From: Ottowia thiooxydans DSM 14619
GTDB taxonomy: Bacteria; Pseudomonadota; Gammaproteobacteria; Burkholderiales; Burkholderiaceae_C
DNA length: 64,000 nt
Reading direction: 5' to 3'
Assembly: GCF_000422885.1 (NCBI RefSeq)
Contig: NZ_AUGX01000009.1
Span: 248,001-312,000 of the forward strand
Shown here: one piece after another, positions 52,076 to 60,565 of the stretch
How the letters are laid out: every line of letters starts with the position of its first letter
Position numbering within the stretch: the stretch's first letter is position 1
Notes under the pieces: model-generated
The model's input: the letters and a program-made list of their open reading frames with translations, nothing else
What the model was told of the DNA's origin: nothing
Database searches by the model: none
Program-made: the position numbers and the translations under genes

Positions 52076-52471
52076 ATGCATAAGAATCTTCAACCTGAAG
52101 GCTGGGCGCCCGCCAAGGGCTATGCCAACGGCATGGCCGCAAGAGGCACGCAGGTTTACGTGGGTGGCCAAATTGGCTGGAACGCCCAGCAGCAGTTCGA
52201 GACAGATGATTTCATCGAACAGTGCCGCCAGACTTTGAGCAACGTGATGGACGTGCTGCGTGCGGGCAATGCCGGGCCAGAGCACATGGTGCGCATGACC
52301 TGGTACGTCGTTGATCGCGTGGAATACAACGCGCGGTTGAAGGAGTTGGGCGCGGTGTACCGAGAGATCGTCGGCAAGCATTTCCCGGCCATGACCTGTG
52401 TGCAGGTGGCTGGGCTGATGGAGGCGCGTGCCAAGGTGGAGATTGAGGTGACGGCGGTGGTGCCGGATTGA
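52076..52471 (+). CDS. Rid-family protein lacking the catalytic arginine
   Basis: A 131-aa YjgF/YER057c/UK114 (Rid) fold protein, a trimeric family whose RidA members hydrolyse reactive enamines/imines. The fold marks are visible (VYVGGQIGWNA, QCRQTLSNVMDVLRAGNAG, VEIEVTAVV). The position of the RidA catalytic arginine, normally in P-A-R-S/T, reads P-A-M-T (Met106), so canonical imine deaminase activity is doubtful; other Rid subgroups also lack it. It lies 200 bp behind the ligase gene in the same direction, behind a repeat. A role in releasing ammonia from the aminobenzoate route is conceivable but not supported by the active site. Confidence 0.85.
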   Translation: MHKNLQPEGWAPAKGYANGMAARGTQVYVGGQIGWNAQQQFETDDFIEQCRQTLSNVMDVLRAGNAGPEHMVRMTWYVVDRVEYNARLKELGAVYREIVGKHFPAMTCVQVAGLMEARAKVEIEVTAVVPD

Positions 52472-52477
52472 TGGGGT

Positions 52478-53941
52478 TCACCCTCGCATCGCGTCACGCA
52501 CCTTCGCAAACTTCCCCCAAAACTCGGCATCCTGCGTAGTCGCGAAGTTAATGCGCATCAGCGTGCTGGGACGGCGTTCGGCGTAAAACACGGCGCCGGG
52601 CGCGAGCAGGTAGCCGTCGTTCAGCATGCGCATAGCCAGTTGATCGGTGTCAACACCGGTGTCTACCCAGCCAAACATGCCGGCAGGCTCTGCTGCCAGA
52701 GTGCAGCCGTGTGCCAGCGCCAGCTTCACCCCGCGGCTACGCGCCGCGTCCAGCCGGGTGCGGATGAGCTGCGCGTGGCGGCGCAGCAACCCCTGTTCAA
52801 TGCAGTGCGCCAGCGCGCGCTCCAGCAGGCTGGGCGTGGTCAAGGTGGCGAGGAGTTTGGTGTCCAGCAGGGGCTCCAGCAGCGCTGGGGGCGCTGCCAG
52901 GAAACCAATGCGCCAGTTGGGCGCCAGGATTTTGGCGAAGCCCCCCACATAGAGCGTGCGCCGCAGGCCATCAAGCTGCGTTAGCCGGGTGGCGTGGGCG
53001 GGCGCCAGATGCCCGTAGCAATCGTCTTCGGCAATATGAAAATCATACTGCTCTGCCATTTGCAAAAGCTGATGGGCATTGGCAGGGGTGATGCTGTAAC
53101 CGGTGGGGTTATGCAGCACGCTTACGCTTATGAACAGGCGAGGCGCGGCAGGTGTGCCGGCATGTGCCTGGCAGTAACGCGCCATGACTTCCAGGTCAGG
53201 TCCATCAGCACGTCGAGGTACGGGAAGCAGACGCGCACCAAGTGCTGCCAAGCGTGTGAATTCGACCGGCCAGCCGGGTTCTTCCACCATCACGCTGTCG
53301 CCGGGTTTGAGCAAAGTCCGGCTGATGATGTCCAGCGCGTTGGTAGCACCCACAGTAGTGATGATCTGGTCAGCGCCTGCGCTGATGCCTAGGTCCCCGA
53401 GGCGTGCTGCCAGTACTCGGCGCAACCCAGCATCGCCCATGGGGTCGCCATACCGCACACTGGCTTCACGCAGCGCCGCGCTGCTGGATACCTTGCGCAG
53501 TGAGGTCACCAGAGGGTCGGTGGCAATCCAGCTGGGCGGCAGCATGCCAACACCAGGCTGCGGCTTGTCGTCTTGATAGGAGAACATGCCGCGCATGAGC
53601 GTGGTCGCGCTGATGGTGGCTCCATAGGGCCGCGCAGTGTTCGGTGGGAGCGTTTTTGAGTTTGAGAGGCCGCCTGCAACCGGGGAGGCTGGGGCCGGAT
53701 GCGGTCTTTGCGAGCGGTCCCGTACGAAGAAGCCACGGTTGCGGCGCGCTTCCACCAGTCCCTGCGCCAGCAATTGATCGTAGGCGGCTACCACGGTGGA
53801 GGGGCTCACGTCATGCTGCTCCGCACAATTGCGAACACTGGGCAGGCGGGTGCCAGCGGCCAGAAGGTGGTCGCGGATGTGCGTGGCGAAGCGGGTGGCC
53901 AGTTGGTCGGAAAGAGACTGGGAGGCGGAGCGCAGCAGCAT
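52478..53941 (-). CDS. MocR/PdxR-type GntR regulator with aminotransferase domain
   Basis: A 487-aa fusion. An N-terminal GntR winged helix (about 8-75: LSDQLATRFATHIRDHLLAAGTRLPSVRNCAEQHDVSPSTVVAAYDQLLAQGLVEARRNRGFFV) is joined by a Pro-rich linker to a fold-type I aminotransferase-like domain (about 120-487). The PLP lysine is in YVGGFAKILAPNWRIGFL. Such regulators use PLP or amino acids as effectors. It converges with the Rid gene and diverges from a LysE-type exporter, with a strong palindrome in between, so it most likely controls the exporter genes and itself. Confidence 0.92.
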   Translation of the reverse strand: MLLRSASQSLSDQLATRFATHIRDHLLAAGTRLPSVRNCAEQHDVSPSTVVAAYDQLLAQGLVEARRNRGFFVRDRSQRPHPAPASPVAGGLSNSKTLPPNTARPYGATISATTLMRGMFSYQDDKPQPGVGMLPPSWIATDPLVTSLRKVSSSAALREASVRYGDPMGDAGLRRVLAARLGDLGISAGADQIITTVGATNALDIISRTLLKPGDSVMVEEPGWPVEFTRLAALGARLLPVPRRADGPDLEVMARYCQAHAGTPAAPRLFISVSVLHNPTGYSITPANAHQLLQMAEQYDFHIAEDDCYGHLAPAHATRLTQLDGLRRTLYVGGFAKILAPNWRIGFLAAPPALLEPLLDTKLLATLTTPSLLERALAHCIEQGLLRRHAQLIRTRLDAARSRGVKLALAHGCTLAAEPAGMFGWVDTGVDTDQLAMRMLNDGYLLAPGAVFYAERRPSTLMRINFATTQDAEFWGKFAKVRDAMRG

Positions 53942-53970
53942 GGTGATGGCGTGATCGTTTCAGAAACTCG

Positions 53971-54034
53971 AGCCACAGTGTGTGTGGCTCCAGCGAACAA
54001 TACAGTTTGTATTCTGAACTTGTCAACTGTATTG
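53971..54034. promoter_or_regulatory. two palindromes between mocR and lysE-type gene, candidate operators
   Basis: Site 1 is CAATACAGTT (53998-54007) and its exact inverse AACTGTATTG (54025-54034), spaced by 17 nt. Site 2 is AGCCACA-GTGTG-TGTGGCT (53971-53989). Site 1 half-sites lie about 2.7 helical turns apart centre to centre. Both lie in the 126-bp divergent region. Confidence 0.6.
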
Positions 54035-54067
54035 CTGGTGTACTGAAATTTTGGATACATTGAAACC

Positions 54068-54676
54068 ATGCCATTCACCGAATTCGCAGCGCTGCTGATG
54101 CTGGCCACTGCATCCAGTTTTACGCCAGGGCCAAACACCACGCTGTCTACCGCGCTGGCGGCCAACCGGGGCTTGCGTGGCGCCATGCAGTTCGTGTGCG
54201 CCGTGCCAGTGGGCTGGGTCATCTTGCTGCTGCTTTGCACGTTTGGGGTCGGAGCGCTTTTGGTGGCGTGGCCGCTGCTGCGCTGGGCGTTGATCGTTTT
54301 TGGTGTGGGCTATATGCTTTGGTTGGCGGGGCGGTTGGCGTTTTCGAGACCGCGGATGGCACAGGCGGGTGACGCCCCCATGAACGTGAGTTTTCAGCAG
54401 GGCGTGCTGTTGCAGTTCCTGAACATCAAGGCTTGGATGCTGGCGCTGTCTATCGTGGCTGGCTGGATCGCGGGCCGGCCCGATTGGGGTACGCGTACCC
54501 TGCTGGTGGTGCCGGTGATGATGGGCTTTGCTTTCCTTAGTAACCTGAGCTACGCACTCGTGGGTTCCCTGCTGCGGCAATGGCTGGCACAGGGGCAGCG
54601 CCTTGTGTGGTTCAACCGCGTGATGGCCTTCGTGCTCACGCTTACCGCCATCTGGATGGCGTGGATGTCGCTATGA
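54068..54676 (+). CDS. LysE/RhtB-family amino acid exporter
   Basis: A 202-aa inner-membrane exporter with six hydrophobic helices. The family motif is [19 protein letters not shown] (about 18-36), and the central FLNIKAWMLALSIVAG matches the second conserved region. It probably exports an amino acid or analogue. The gene is divergent from the MocR regulator with operator-like palindromes between, and it overlaps the next transporter gene by 4 nt (ATGA), so the two form an operon. Confidence 0.9.
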   Translation: MPFTEFAALLMLATASSFTPGPNTTLSTALAANRGLRGAMQFVCAVPVGWVILLLLCTFGVGALLVAWPLLRWALIVFGVGYMLWLAGRLAFSRPRMAQAGDAPMNVSFQQGVLLQFLNIKAWMLALSIVAGWIAGRPDWGTRTLLVVPVMMGFAFLSNLSYALVGSLLRQWLAQGQRLVWFNRVMAFVLTLTAIWMAWMSL

Positions 54677-55602
54677 GCACCTCCCTGGATGCTCAGCAGA
54701 GCAACTCGCGTCTCCTGGCGGGTTTCTGGCTGGGTGTACTGGGCGTGACCTGCTTTGCTATCACTCTGCCGGCTACCCGGTTGGCCACTGGCTCTGCGGG
54801 TGATCCACAGTTGCCACCTGGCTTTCTCACGGCAGGGCGCGCGGCGCTCGCCGGCCTGCTTTCGGTGATTTTTCTGGTGGCAACGCGTTCAGCTTGGCCC
54901 AAGCGTGAGCACTGGCCTGCGCTGGCGTGGGCGATTGCGGGCAATGTCATCGCGTACCCATTGTTTCTGGCGTGGGCGCTGCGCAGCGTAACCGCCACGC
55001 ATGCAACTGTCATCACGGCGCTGTCGCCATTGGCCACAGCGGTGGTGGCTGCCTTGGTGCTTGGCCAACGCGCCCGCCCGGCCTTCTGGATCTGTGCTGC
55101 AGTGGGCAGTGTGCTGGTGATCGTGTTTGCCTGGCTGCGTGCGGACACGCAAGGTGGTTTTGGCTTTGCTCCGGCTGATCTGCTGCTGATGGCCGGTGTG
55201 TTGGCGTCGTCCGTGGGGTATATATACGGTGCCAAGCTCACACCGGTGCTGGGGGCCGAGCGCGTGATCTGCTGGGTGTGCCTGGGTGCGCTCCCATTCT
55301 CCCTTCCCGCCGCGGTGTGGATGTGGCCGGCAGAGGCCAGCACCATCCGGCCCATGAGTTGGGTAGCGTTTGTTTATGTGGGCTCAGTGTCGATGTGGGC
55401 GGGATTTTTCGCCTGGTACCGCGGCCTCGACTGGGGCGGCACCTTGCGGGTGAGCCAGACCCAGCTGCTACAACCCTTTATCTCCATGCTGTTCGCTTGG
55501 CCGTTGCTGGGTGAACGGCTGGATACCGTGTCTATTGGTTTCGCATTGGCCGTGGTGGCGACCGTTTTCGTCAGCCGGCGCTTGTCGATGCCCGCGTCAT
55601 AA
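54673..55602 (+). CDS. EamA/DMT-family transporter
   Basis: A 309-aa membrane protein of about ten helices in two EamA repeats. ATG 54673 overlaps the lysE-type stop by 4 nt; the frame's upstream extension to 54580 would lie inside that gene. Segments LGVTCFAITLPATRLATG (repeat 1) and GLDWGGTLRVSQTQLLQPFISMLFAWPLLGE (repeat 2) fit the family. As a partner of an exporter under a MocR regulator, it may handle a related amino compound. Confidence 0.88.
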   Translation: MSTSLDAQQSNSRLLAGFWLGVLGVTCFAITLPATRLATGSAGDPQLPPGFLTAGRAALAGLLSVIFLVATRSAWPKREHWPALAWAIAGNVIAYPLFLAWALRSVTATHATVITALSPLATAVVAALVLGQRARPAFWICAAVGSVLVIVFAWLRADTQGGFGFAPADLLLMAGVLASSVGYIYGAKLTPVLGAERVICWVCLGALPFSLPAAVWMWPAEASTIRPMSWVAFVYVGSVSMWAGFFAWYRGLDWGGTLRVSQTQLLQPFISMLFAWPLLGERLDTVSIGFALAVVATVFVSRRLSMPAS

Positions 55603-55646
55603 TTTCTCATTCCTAGCCCAACTGCTTGTTTCCAAGAGAGCTTCCC

Positions 55647-56876
55647 ATGAACCTGAAAGACAATCAACGCCCCTGGCAGCTCGCTGCACGCGCTGAGGCC
55701 ATGAATCCCTCCGCCATCCGCGAAATCCTGAAAGTGACGGAGCGCCCTGGCGTCCTTAATTTTGCGGGGGGATTGCCTTCTCCTGAGACTTTCCCCATCG
55801 ACGCCATGCGTGCGGCTTGCGCCACTATCCTGGCCGAAGGCAGCACCATCGCCAAACCCTCGTTGCAATACGCCGCGAGCGAGGGCCTGCCGGAACTGCG
55901 CCAGTGGGTGGCGACCGAGATGAGCAAGCAGGGCGCCATGGTTTCCCCTGATCAAGTGTTGATCACCACGGGCAGCCAGCAGGGGCTTGATCTCATCGCC
56001 AAGGTTCTGATCGACAAGGGTGCGCCGGTGATGGTCGAGACCCCCACCTACCTTGGCGCGCTTCAAGCCTTTTCGCCCATGGAGCCGAGCATTGTGAGCG
56101 TTGGCAGCGATGACCAAGGCGTGCAGCCTGAGGCATTGCGCGCGCAACTGGAAAGCATGGCTGAGCGGCCGCGCTTCATGTATTTGCTTCCCAATTTTCA
56201 GAACCCTACTGGCCGGAGCATGCCGGAAGCGCGGCGCGAAGCCGTGATGGCCGTGTGTCGGGAGTTCGGATTGCCCATCGTTGAAGACAATCCCTATGGG
56301 GAGTTGTGGTTTGACCAACCACCTGCCAGGCCGCTGCTGGCTCGCTGGCCGGAAGGTGTGATTTACCTCGGCTCCTTCAGCAAAATCCTGGCACCAGGCC
56401 TGCGCCTGGGCTATGTGATAGCACCGCCTGCGCTCTACCCCAAACTGCTGCAAGCCAAGCAGGCTGCCGATCTACACACACCTGGGTTTAACCAGCGCCT
56501 GGTGGCTGAAGTTATTCGGGATGGCTTCCTCGATCAGCATGTGCCAACAATCCGTGCGCGCTACAAAATCCAGCGCGATGCCATGGTTGCGGCTTTAGCG
56601 CGTGAATTGGGCCCCACCGGATCCGTCTGGAACGAGCCGAGTGGCGGTATGTTCATATGGGTGCGTTTGCCAGAAGGCTTGAACGCGCAAGCGCTGCTGC
56701 CCATTGCAGTGGAAGCCGGCATGGCCTTTGTGCCCGGCGCTCCGTTCTACGCCCGCGATCCGGATACCCGCACGATGCGGCTCTCGTTTGTCACTTCCAA
56801 GCCGGAAGAGATTGACAGGGGCATGGCGGCGCTGGGGAAAGTGGTGAAGCAGGCGTTGACTGCGGTCACGAACTGA
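55647..56876 (+). CDS. PLP-dependent aminotransferase (2-aminoadipate/LysN type)
   Basis: A 409-aa fold-type I aminotransferase, close in layout to LysN/2-aminoadipate and kynurenine-type transaminases. ATG 55647 follows AAGAGAG; a TTG at 55626 is less likely. Marks: VLNFAGGLPSPETFP (about 33-47), the PLP aspartate/tyrosine region QNPTGRSMPEARREA, EDNPYGELWF and the Schiff-base lysine in LGSFSKILAPGLRLGYV (about 247). It lies 44 nt behind the EamA gene in the same direction, suggesting an amino-acid utilisation set controlled by the MocR protein. Confidence 0.88.
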   Translation: MNLKDNQRPWQLAARAEAMNPSAIREILKVTERPGVLNFAGGLPSPETFPIDAMRAACATILAEGSTIAKPSLQYAASEGLPELRQWVATEMSKQGAMVSPDQVLITTGSQQGLDLIAKVLIDKGAPVMVETPTYLGALQAFSPMEPSIVSVGSDDQGVQPEALRAQLESMAERPRFMYLLPNFQNPTGRSMPEARREAVMAVCREFGLPIVEDNPYGELWFDQPPARPLLARWPEGVIYLGSFSKILAPGLRLGYVIAPPALYPKLLQAKQAADLHTPGFNQRLVAEVIRDGFLDQHVPTIRARYKIQRDAMVAALARELGPTGSVWNEPSGGMFIWVRLPEGLNAQALLPIAVEAGMAFVPGAPFYARDPDTRTMRLSFVTSKPEEIDRGMAALGKVVKQALTAVTN

Positions 56877-56943
56877 CAGCCCATTTGCAGCCTGTGATTT
56901 TCAAATCCGATAGCCCTCCTATGGATACGACACCATGATGTAT

Positions 56944-57000
56944 TAACCGTTCGCCCTGAGCTTGTCGAAGGGCTTAGACCCTTCCCAGGGCGAACGGAAT
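56944..57000. repeat. REP-type inverted repeat
   Basis: The ends CCGTTCGCCCTGAG and CTGGGAAGGG/CAGGGCGAACGG pair around CTTGTCGAAGGGCTTAGACCC. It is the shortest member of the REP family seen at 32333, 40991, 51908 and 58999, and it occupies most of the gap before the PhzF gene. Confidence 0.65.
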
Positions 57001-57042
57001 TCAAACTTCATAAGGCCGCACCAATAATTATTGCCACTCACC

Positions 57043-57954
57043 ATGAACTCCCATCGCCCCTTCGCTCAGGTTGACGTATTTACTGCTGTTCCCGGCTACG
57101 GCAATCCAGTAGCTGTGGTGCTGGATGGCCGTGGCTTGGATGAATTGGCCATGCAGCGTTTCGCGCGCTGGACCAATCTCTCGGAGACAACCTTTGTGCT
57201 GCCGCCGAGCGATCCTCAAGCCGACTACGCTTTGCGCATTTTTACGCCTGGCGGTGAGTTGCCGTTCGCAGGCCATCCAACGCTGGGCTCGTGCTTCGCC
57301 TGGTTGGCTGCGGGTGGTCAACCTAGATCCAGCGAACAGATCGTGCAGCAGTGCGCCAAGGGGCTGGTGCGGATACGCCGTGAAGGTGAGCGGCTCGCTT
57401 TCGCTGCGCCTCCTACGCAATTCACCGCCCCCCCTCCAGCCGTGCTTGCTCGGGTGGCGCAAGCGATGGGCCTTCGTGCAGACCAGGTACAGCGCGCACA
57501 AATGCTGGACAACGGCCCCGTCTGGTTGACGCTTCAATTGGACAGTGCCGACACCGTGCTGGCCATCGAACCTAACCACGCGCAACTCGCCGCGCTGGGG
57601 CAAAAGGTGGGCGTATTGGGAATTTATCAATCGCCTGCTGCCCCATTGATTTCCAGGTCGAGCCGGGAGGCTCGGGCATTCACCGGTGCTCACCAAAGAG
57701 TCGATGCACCGCTGATCGAAGTGCGGGCTTTTGCGGCGCCTAGTGGCGTAGCTGAAGACCCAGTGACGGGCAGCCTCAATGCCAGCTTGGCTCAGTGGCT
57801 TATTGAAGCAGGCGAGCTGCCATCAAGCTACATCGCGAGCCAAGGCACCGCACTGGGGCGTGAAGGCCGCGTACACGTGCAGCGTGATGAGAGTGGTCAG
57901 GTCTGGGTGGGCGGTGATTGCGTTTCTTGCATTGAAGGCAAGGTGCTGTTGTGA
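57043..57954 (+). CDS. PhzF-family isomerase
   Basis: A 303-aa PhzF/DAPE-fold protein. ATG 57043 (MNSHRPFAQVDVFTAVPGYGNPVAVV) is preferred to a TTG at 57031. The catalytic glutamate of the family is in WTNLSETTFVLPP (about 46), with LRIFTPGGELPFAGHPTLG (about 66-84) and the C-terminal half-site EDPVTGSLNASLAQWL. PhzF proteins isomerise small unsaturated acids; outside phenazine clusters the substrate is unknown, and no other phenazine gene is present. The stop overlaps the next GTG start by 4 nt. Confidence 0.9.
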   Translation: MNSHRPFAQVDVFTAVPGYGNPVAVVLDGRGLDELAMQRFARWTNLSETTFVLPPSDPQADYALRIFTPGGELPFAGHPTLGSCFAWLAAGGQPRSSEQIVQQCAKGLVRIRREGERLAFAAPPTQFTAPPPAVLARVAQAMGLRADQVQRAQMLDNGPVWLTLQLDSADTVLAIEPNHAQLAALGQKVGVLGIYQSPAAPLISRSSREARAFTGAHQRVDAPLIEVRAFAAPSGVAEDPVTGSLNASLAQWLIEAGELPSSYIASQGTALGREGRVHVQRDESGQVWVGGDCVSCIEGKVLL

Positions 57955-58922
57955 GCGAAGCCACAATGAACATTCCGACCTTGCGAGAGATCGAAGCTGC
58001 GGCCGAGGTGGTGTACCGCGAGTTCCCGCCCACACCCCAATACCGGTGGGCGCTTTTGTCGGAGCGTCTGGGCACTGAATGTTGGGTGAAGCACGAAAAC
58101 CATACCCCCGTTGGTGCTTTCAAGATCCGTGGTGGCTTGGCCTTCTTTCACGCGCTCTCGGTACGCGGCGAGTTACCCAAGGAAGTGGTCAGCGCCACGC
58201 GCGGCAATCACGGGCAGAGTATTGGCTGGGCTGCGCGGGCACATGGCGTGGCTTGCACTATCGTCGTGCCGCGGGGCAATTCAGCTGAGAAGAACTCGGC
58301 CATGCGCGCGCTGGGTGTGCAGCTTATTGAGCATGGTGATGATTTCACAGAGAGCGCTGATTTTGCGCGGCAACTGGCGGCGGAGCGAGGGGCGCTGATG
58401 GTGCCCAGTTTTCACATGGACCTGGTGTGCGGTGTGGCGACCTACTGGTGGGAGTTTCTGCGTGCTGTGCCGGATCTTGATGTGGTCTATGTCCCCATCG
58501 GTCTGGGCTCCGGAGCCTCGGCTGCCATCGTGGCCAAGCGGGCTTTGAACCATCCGGCGCGCATCGTAGGCGTGGTGAGCGCGCACGCCAGAACCTATGC
58601 TGATTCCATTGCGGCTGGTCGCGTCGTCGAAGCACCGGTGGGCACGAAGCTGGCCGATGGCATGGCGGTGCGCCGAGCGGATGAGCGTGCGCTTGAATTG
58701 TTATCGAACCATCTTGATCATGTGGCGGTGGTCACAGATGATGAAGTTGCCGGTGCCATGCGTGCGCTCTATAGCGACACGCACAACCTGGCCGAGGGTG
58801 CGGGAGCGGCCGGCTTTGCAGCGGCGTATCAGGAGCGGGACCGGTTGCGCGGCCAGCGGGCAGGGGTTGTGATCACCGGGGCAAATGTGGATGCGCCGCT
58901 GATGAGGAGTGTGCTGCTGTAG
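57951..58922 (+). CDS. threonine/serine dehydratase-like PLP enzyme
   Basis: A 323-aa fold-type II PLP enzyme. The Schiff-base lysine sits in KHENHTPVGAFKIRGG (about residue 59), with ATRGNHGQSIGWAAR (about 84-98) and the glycine-rich phosphate cup PIGLGSGASAAIVAKRAL. It eliminates ammonia from threonine, serine or a hydroxy-amino acid such as hydroxyectoine-derived products (EutB-like). The GTG at 57951 overlaps the PhzF stop; ATG 57966 is the alternative start. The pair may degrade one amino compound together. Confidence 0.88.
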   Translation: MSEATMNIPTLREIEAAAEVVYREFPPTPQYRWALLSERLGTECWVKHENHTPVGAFKIRGGLAFFHALSVRGELPKEVVSATRGNHGQSIGWAARAHGVACTIVVPRGNSAEKNSAMRALGVQLIEHGDDFTESADFARQLAAERGALMVPSFHMDLVCGVATYWWEFLRAVPDLDVVYVPIGLGSGASAAIVAKRALNHPARIVGVVSAHARTYADSIAAGRVVEAPVGTKLADGMAVRRADERALELLSNHLDHVAVVTDDEVAGAMRALYSDTHNLAEGAGAAGFAAAYQERDRLRGQRAGVVITGANVDAPLMRSVLL

Positions 58923-58998
58923 GCAGTAGAGCCGGCCGTTGGGAAGTCTTCAGCCCCTTCTGCAGGGTTAGCTCGGCAGCTTGCTTTCAAGAACATAA

Positions 58999-59213
58999 AT
59001 CCGTTCGTGCTGGCTTGGCCTGACCTGCCGTTTTGGGTTTTTGTGAAGTGGGGCGTTGAAACAAAAAAACCGTTCGGGCCTGTCGAATCTTTGTGCGAGG
59101 TTTCGACCCTTCGACGGGCTCAGGACAGGCCAAGCTCAACCCGAACGGTTTTAGAGGTTGATCGAAACGATAGAACCGCAGGACAGGGCAAGCTCAGCGT
59201 AAACGGTTTTTAG
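58999..59213. repeat. multi-copy BIME-like cluster of REP units
   Basis: At least three REP arms in a row: CCGTTCGTGCTGG (from 59001), CCGTTCGGGCCTGTCGAA...CAAGCTCAACCCGAACGG (59070-59149) and AAGCTCAGCGTAAACGG (to 59207). A GGTTGATCGAAACGATAGAACC linker matches, in inverse, the linker left of the 32333 element. Nothing else is seen in 58923-59290. Confidence 0.75.
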
Positions 59214-59290
59214 GTCGTCAACTTATTGGAGGTAACGAATAGAAATTCTGCTCGTTAAGCTTTCTATGGCGACGTTCCAATGCTCAGGCA

Positions 59291-60565
59291 TCACTTGCCG
59301 TGATGCCCAGCTCCTGGCGCCAAGCGCAGCGCTTTTACCTGCGCGGCTGTCACGTCGGCTGGTTGGCCGCCGTGCGCGGTGCGCAAATAGTTGGCCAATT
59401 GAGCCATCCCGGCATCATCCAGATCGCGAGCGAAGCCCGGCATCTCCTGCATGGCTTCCAGGCCTGGGAATTTCTGCGCCTCAATACCATCAAGCATGGA
59501 CACGATGAGGTTGCGTGCATCGGCGTAGCGCACTGTGGAGTTGCCGTGCATGGCCACAGCCACGTGCGGCTTGCCTTCGCCCTGGACCCCATGACAACCT
59601 GCGCACAGCGCCACGTAATGCCTGCGGCCTTGCACCTGCTGCGCGGCATCGGCTGAAGGCGCCAGGAGCGGTTTGGGTGCAGGAGGTGAGTCGCCTAGCA
59701 AATAGGTGGTCAGGGCGCCAAGGTCATCAGGCTTGAGGTACTGGCTGCTCAGATGAATCACCGGGTACATCTCCCCAAACGCGGAACCTTGAGGGGCGAC
59801 ACCGGTGGCAAAGAAGCTGCGCAGGTCTTGGCCCGTCCAGCCGCGCGAGGCCAGGCCTTCAGGGGTGATATCAGGTGCCGCAACGCGTGCCAGGGCAGAG
59901 CCTTTCAAGGGCAGGGCGTCATCCAGGCGTCCCATCATGGCGCGAGGGGTGTGGCATTCCGCGCAGTGGCCCAGCGCGTTGGCCAGGTAGCGACCGCGCA
60001 GCCAGGCATCAGACTTTCCTATGGAGGCGTCCGGCAACTCATCCTTCAGGAACAGCATGTTCCAGCCAATCATGGCCATGCGGATGTTGTAGGGGAATGA
60101 GAGGTCGTGCGGCCGGTTTGCCACGGGTGCTGGCTTCAGCTGCATCAGGTAGGCATAGATTGCATCACTGTCGCCACGCGAGATACCCCGGTAGGACGTG
60201 TAGGGCATCGCGGGGTAGAGATGCTTGTCTGGCGTGACGCCGTCGTGCAGTGCTTTGTAGAAATCCTCAGCGCTCCATTTGCCGATGCCGTGCTCTTTAT
60301 CAGGCGTGATGTTGGTGCCGTAGAAGGTGCCGAAAGGGGAGGCCAGCGGTACGCCGCCGGCAAACGTGGCGCCGGTTGAAGTGGTGTGGCAAGCGGCGCA
60401 GTCAGCGGCGCGGGCCAGGTATCGACCTCGCTCCACTTTCTGAACATCGCTGAGAGGCTGGGTGGGCGGCTGGTCTGCCGCAGGCGGAATGGCCGCGTCA
60501 TTGCCACAGGCGACGAGCGCGAGCACCATGGCAGAGAGCGACAAAATGCAGGCAAGGCGGCGCAT
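59291..60565 (-). CDS. triheme membrane-anchored cytochrome c (molybdenum hydroxylase electron acceptor)
   Basis: A 424-aa lipoprotein cytochrome. ATG 60565 overlaps the preceding stop by 1 nt. The signal peptide ends in lipobox LVAC with lipidated Cys20. Three c-type heme sites are visible: CAACH (56-60), CAECH and CAGCH, each followed by a cytochrome-c-fold domain with its own methionine-rich segment. This layout matches the cytochrome subunit of periplasmic alcohol/aldehyde dehydrogenases and Mo-hydroxylases. It would take electrons from the 2Fe-2S subunit encoded just upstream and pass them to the respiratory chain. Confidence 0.92.
   Translation of the reverse strand: MRRLACILSLSAMVLALVACGNDAAIPPAADQPPTQPLSDVQKVERGRYLARAADCAACHTTSTGATFAGGVPLASPFGTFYGTNITPDKEHGIGKWSAEDFYKALHDGVTPDKHLYPAMPYTSYRGISRGDSDAIYAYLMQLKPAPVANRPHDLSFPYNIRMAMIGWNMLFLKDELPDASIGKSDAWLRGRYLANALGHCAECHTPRAMMGRLDDALPLKGSALARVAAPDITPEGLASRGWTGQDLRSFFATGVAPQGSAFGEMYPVIHLSSQYLKPDDLGALTTYLLGDSPPAPKPLLAPSADAAQQVQGRRHYVALCAGCHGVQGEGKPHVAVAMHGNSTVRYADARNLIVSMLDGIEAQKFPGLEAMQEMPGFARDLDDAGMAQLANYLRTAHGGQPADVTAAQVKALRLAPGAGHHGK

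Noticed and set aside
57043-57954. Phenazine biosynthesis cluster
   Set aside because: Only a PhzF-fold isomerase is present; no phzA, B, C, D, E or G homologue is nearby, and PhzF-like proteins are common outside such clusters.
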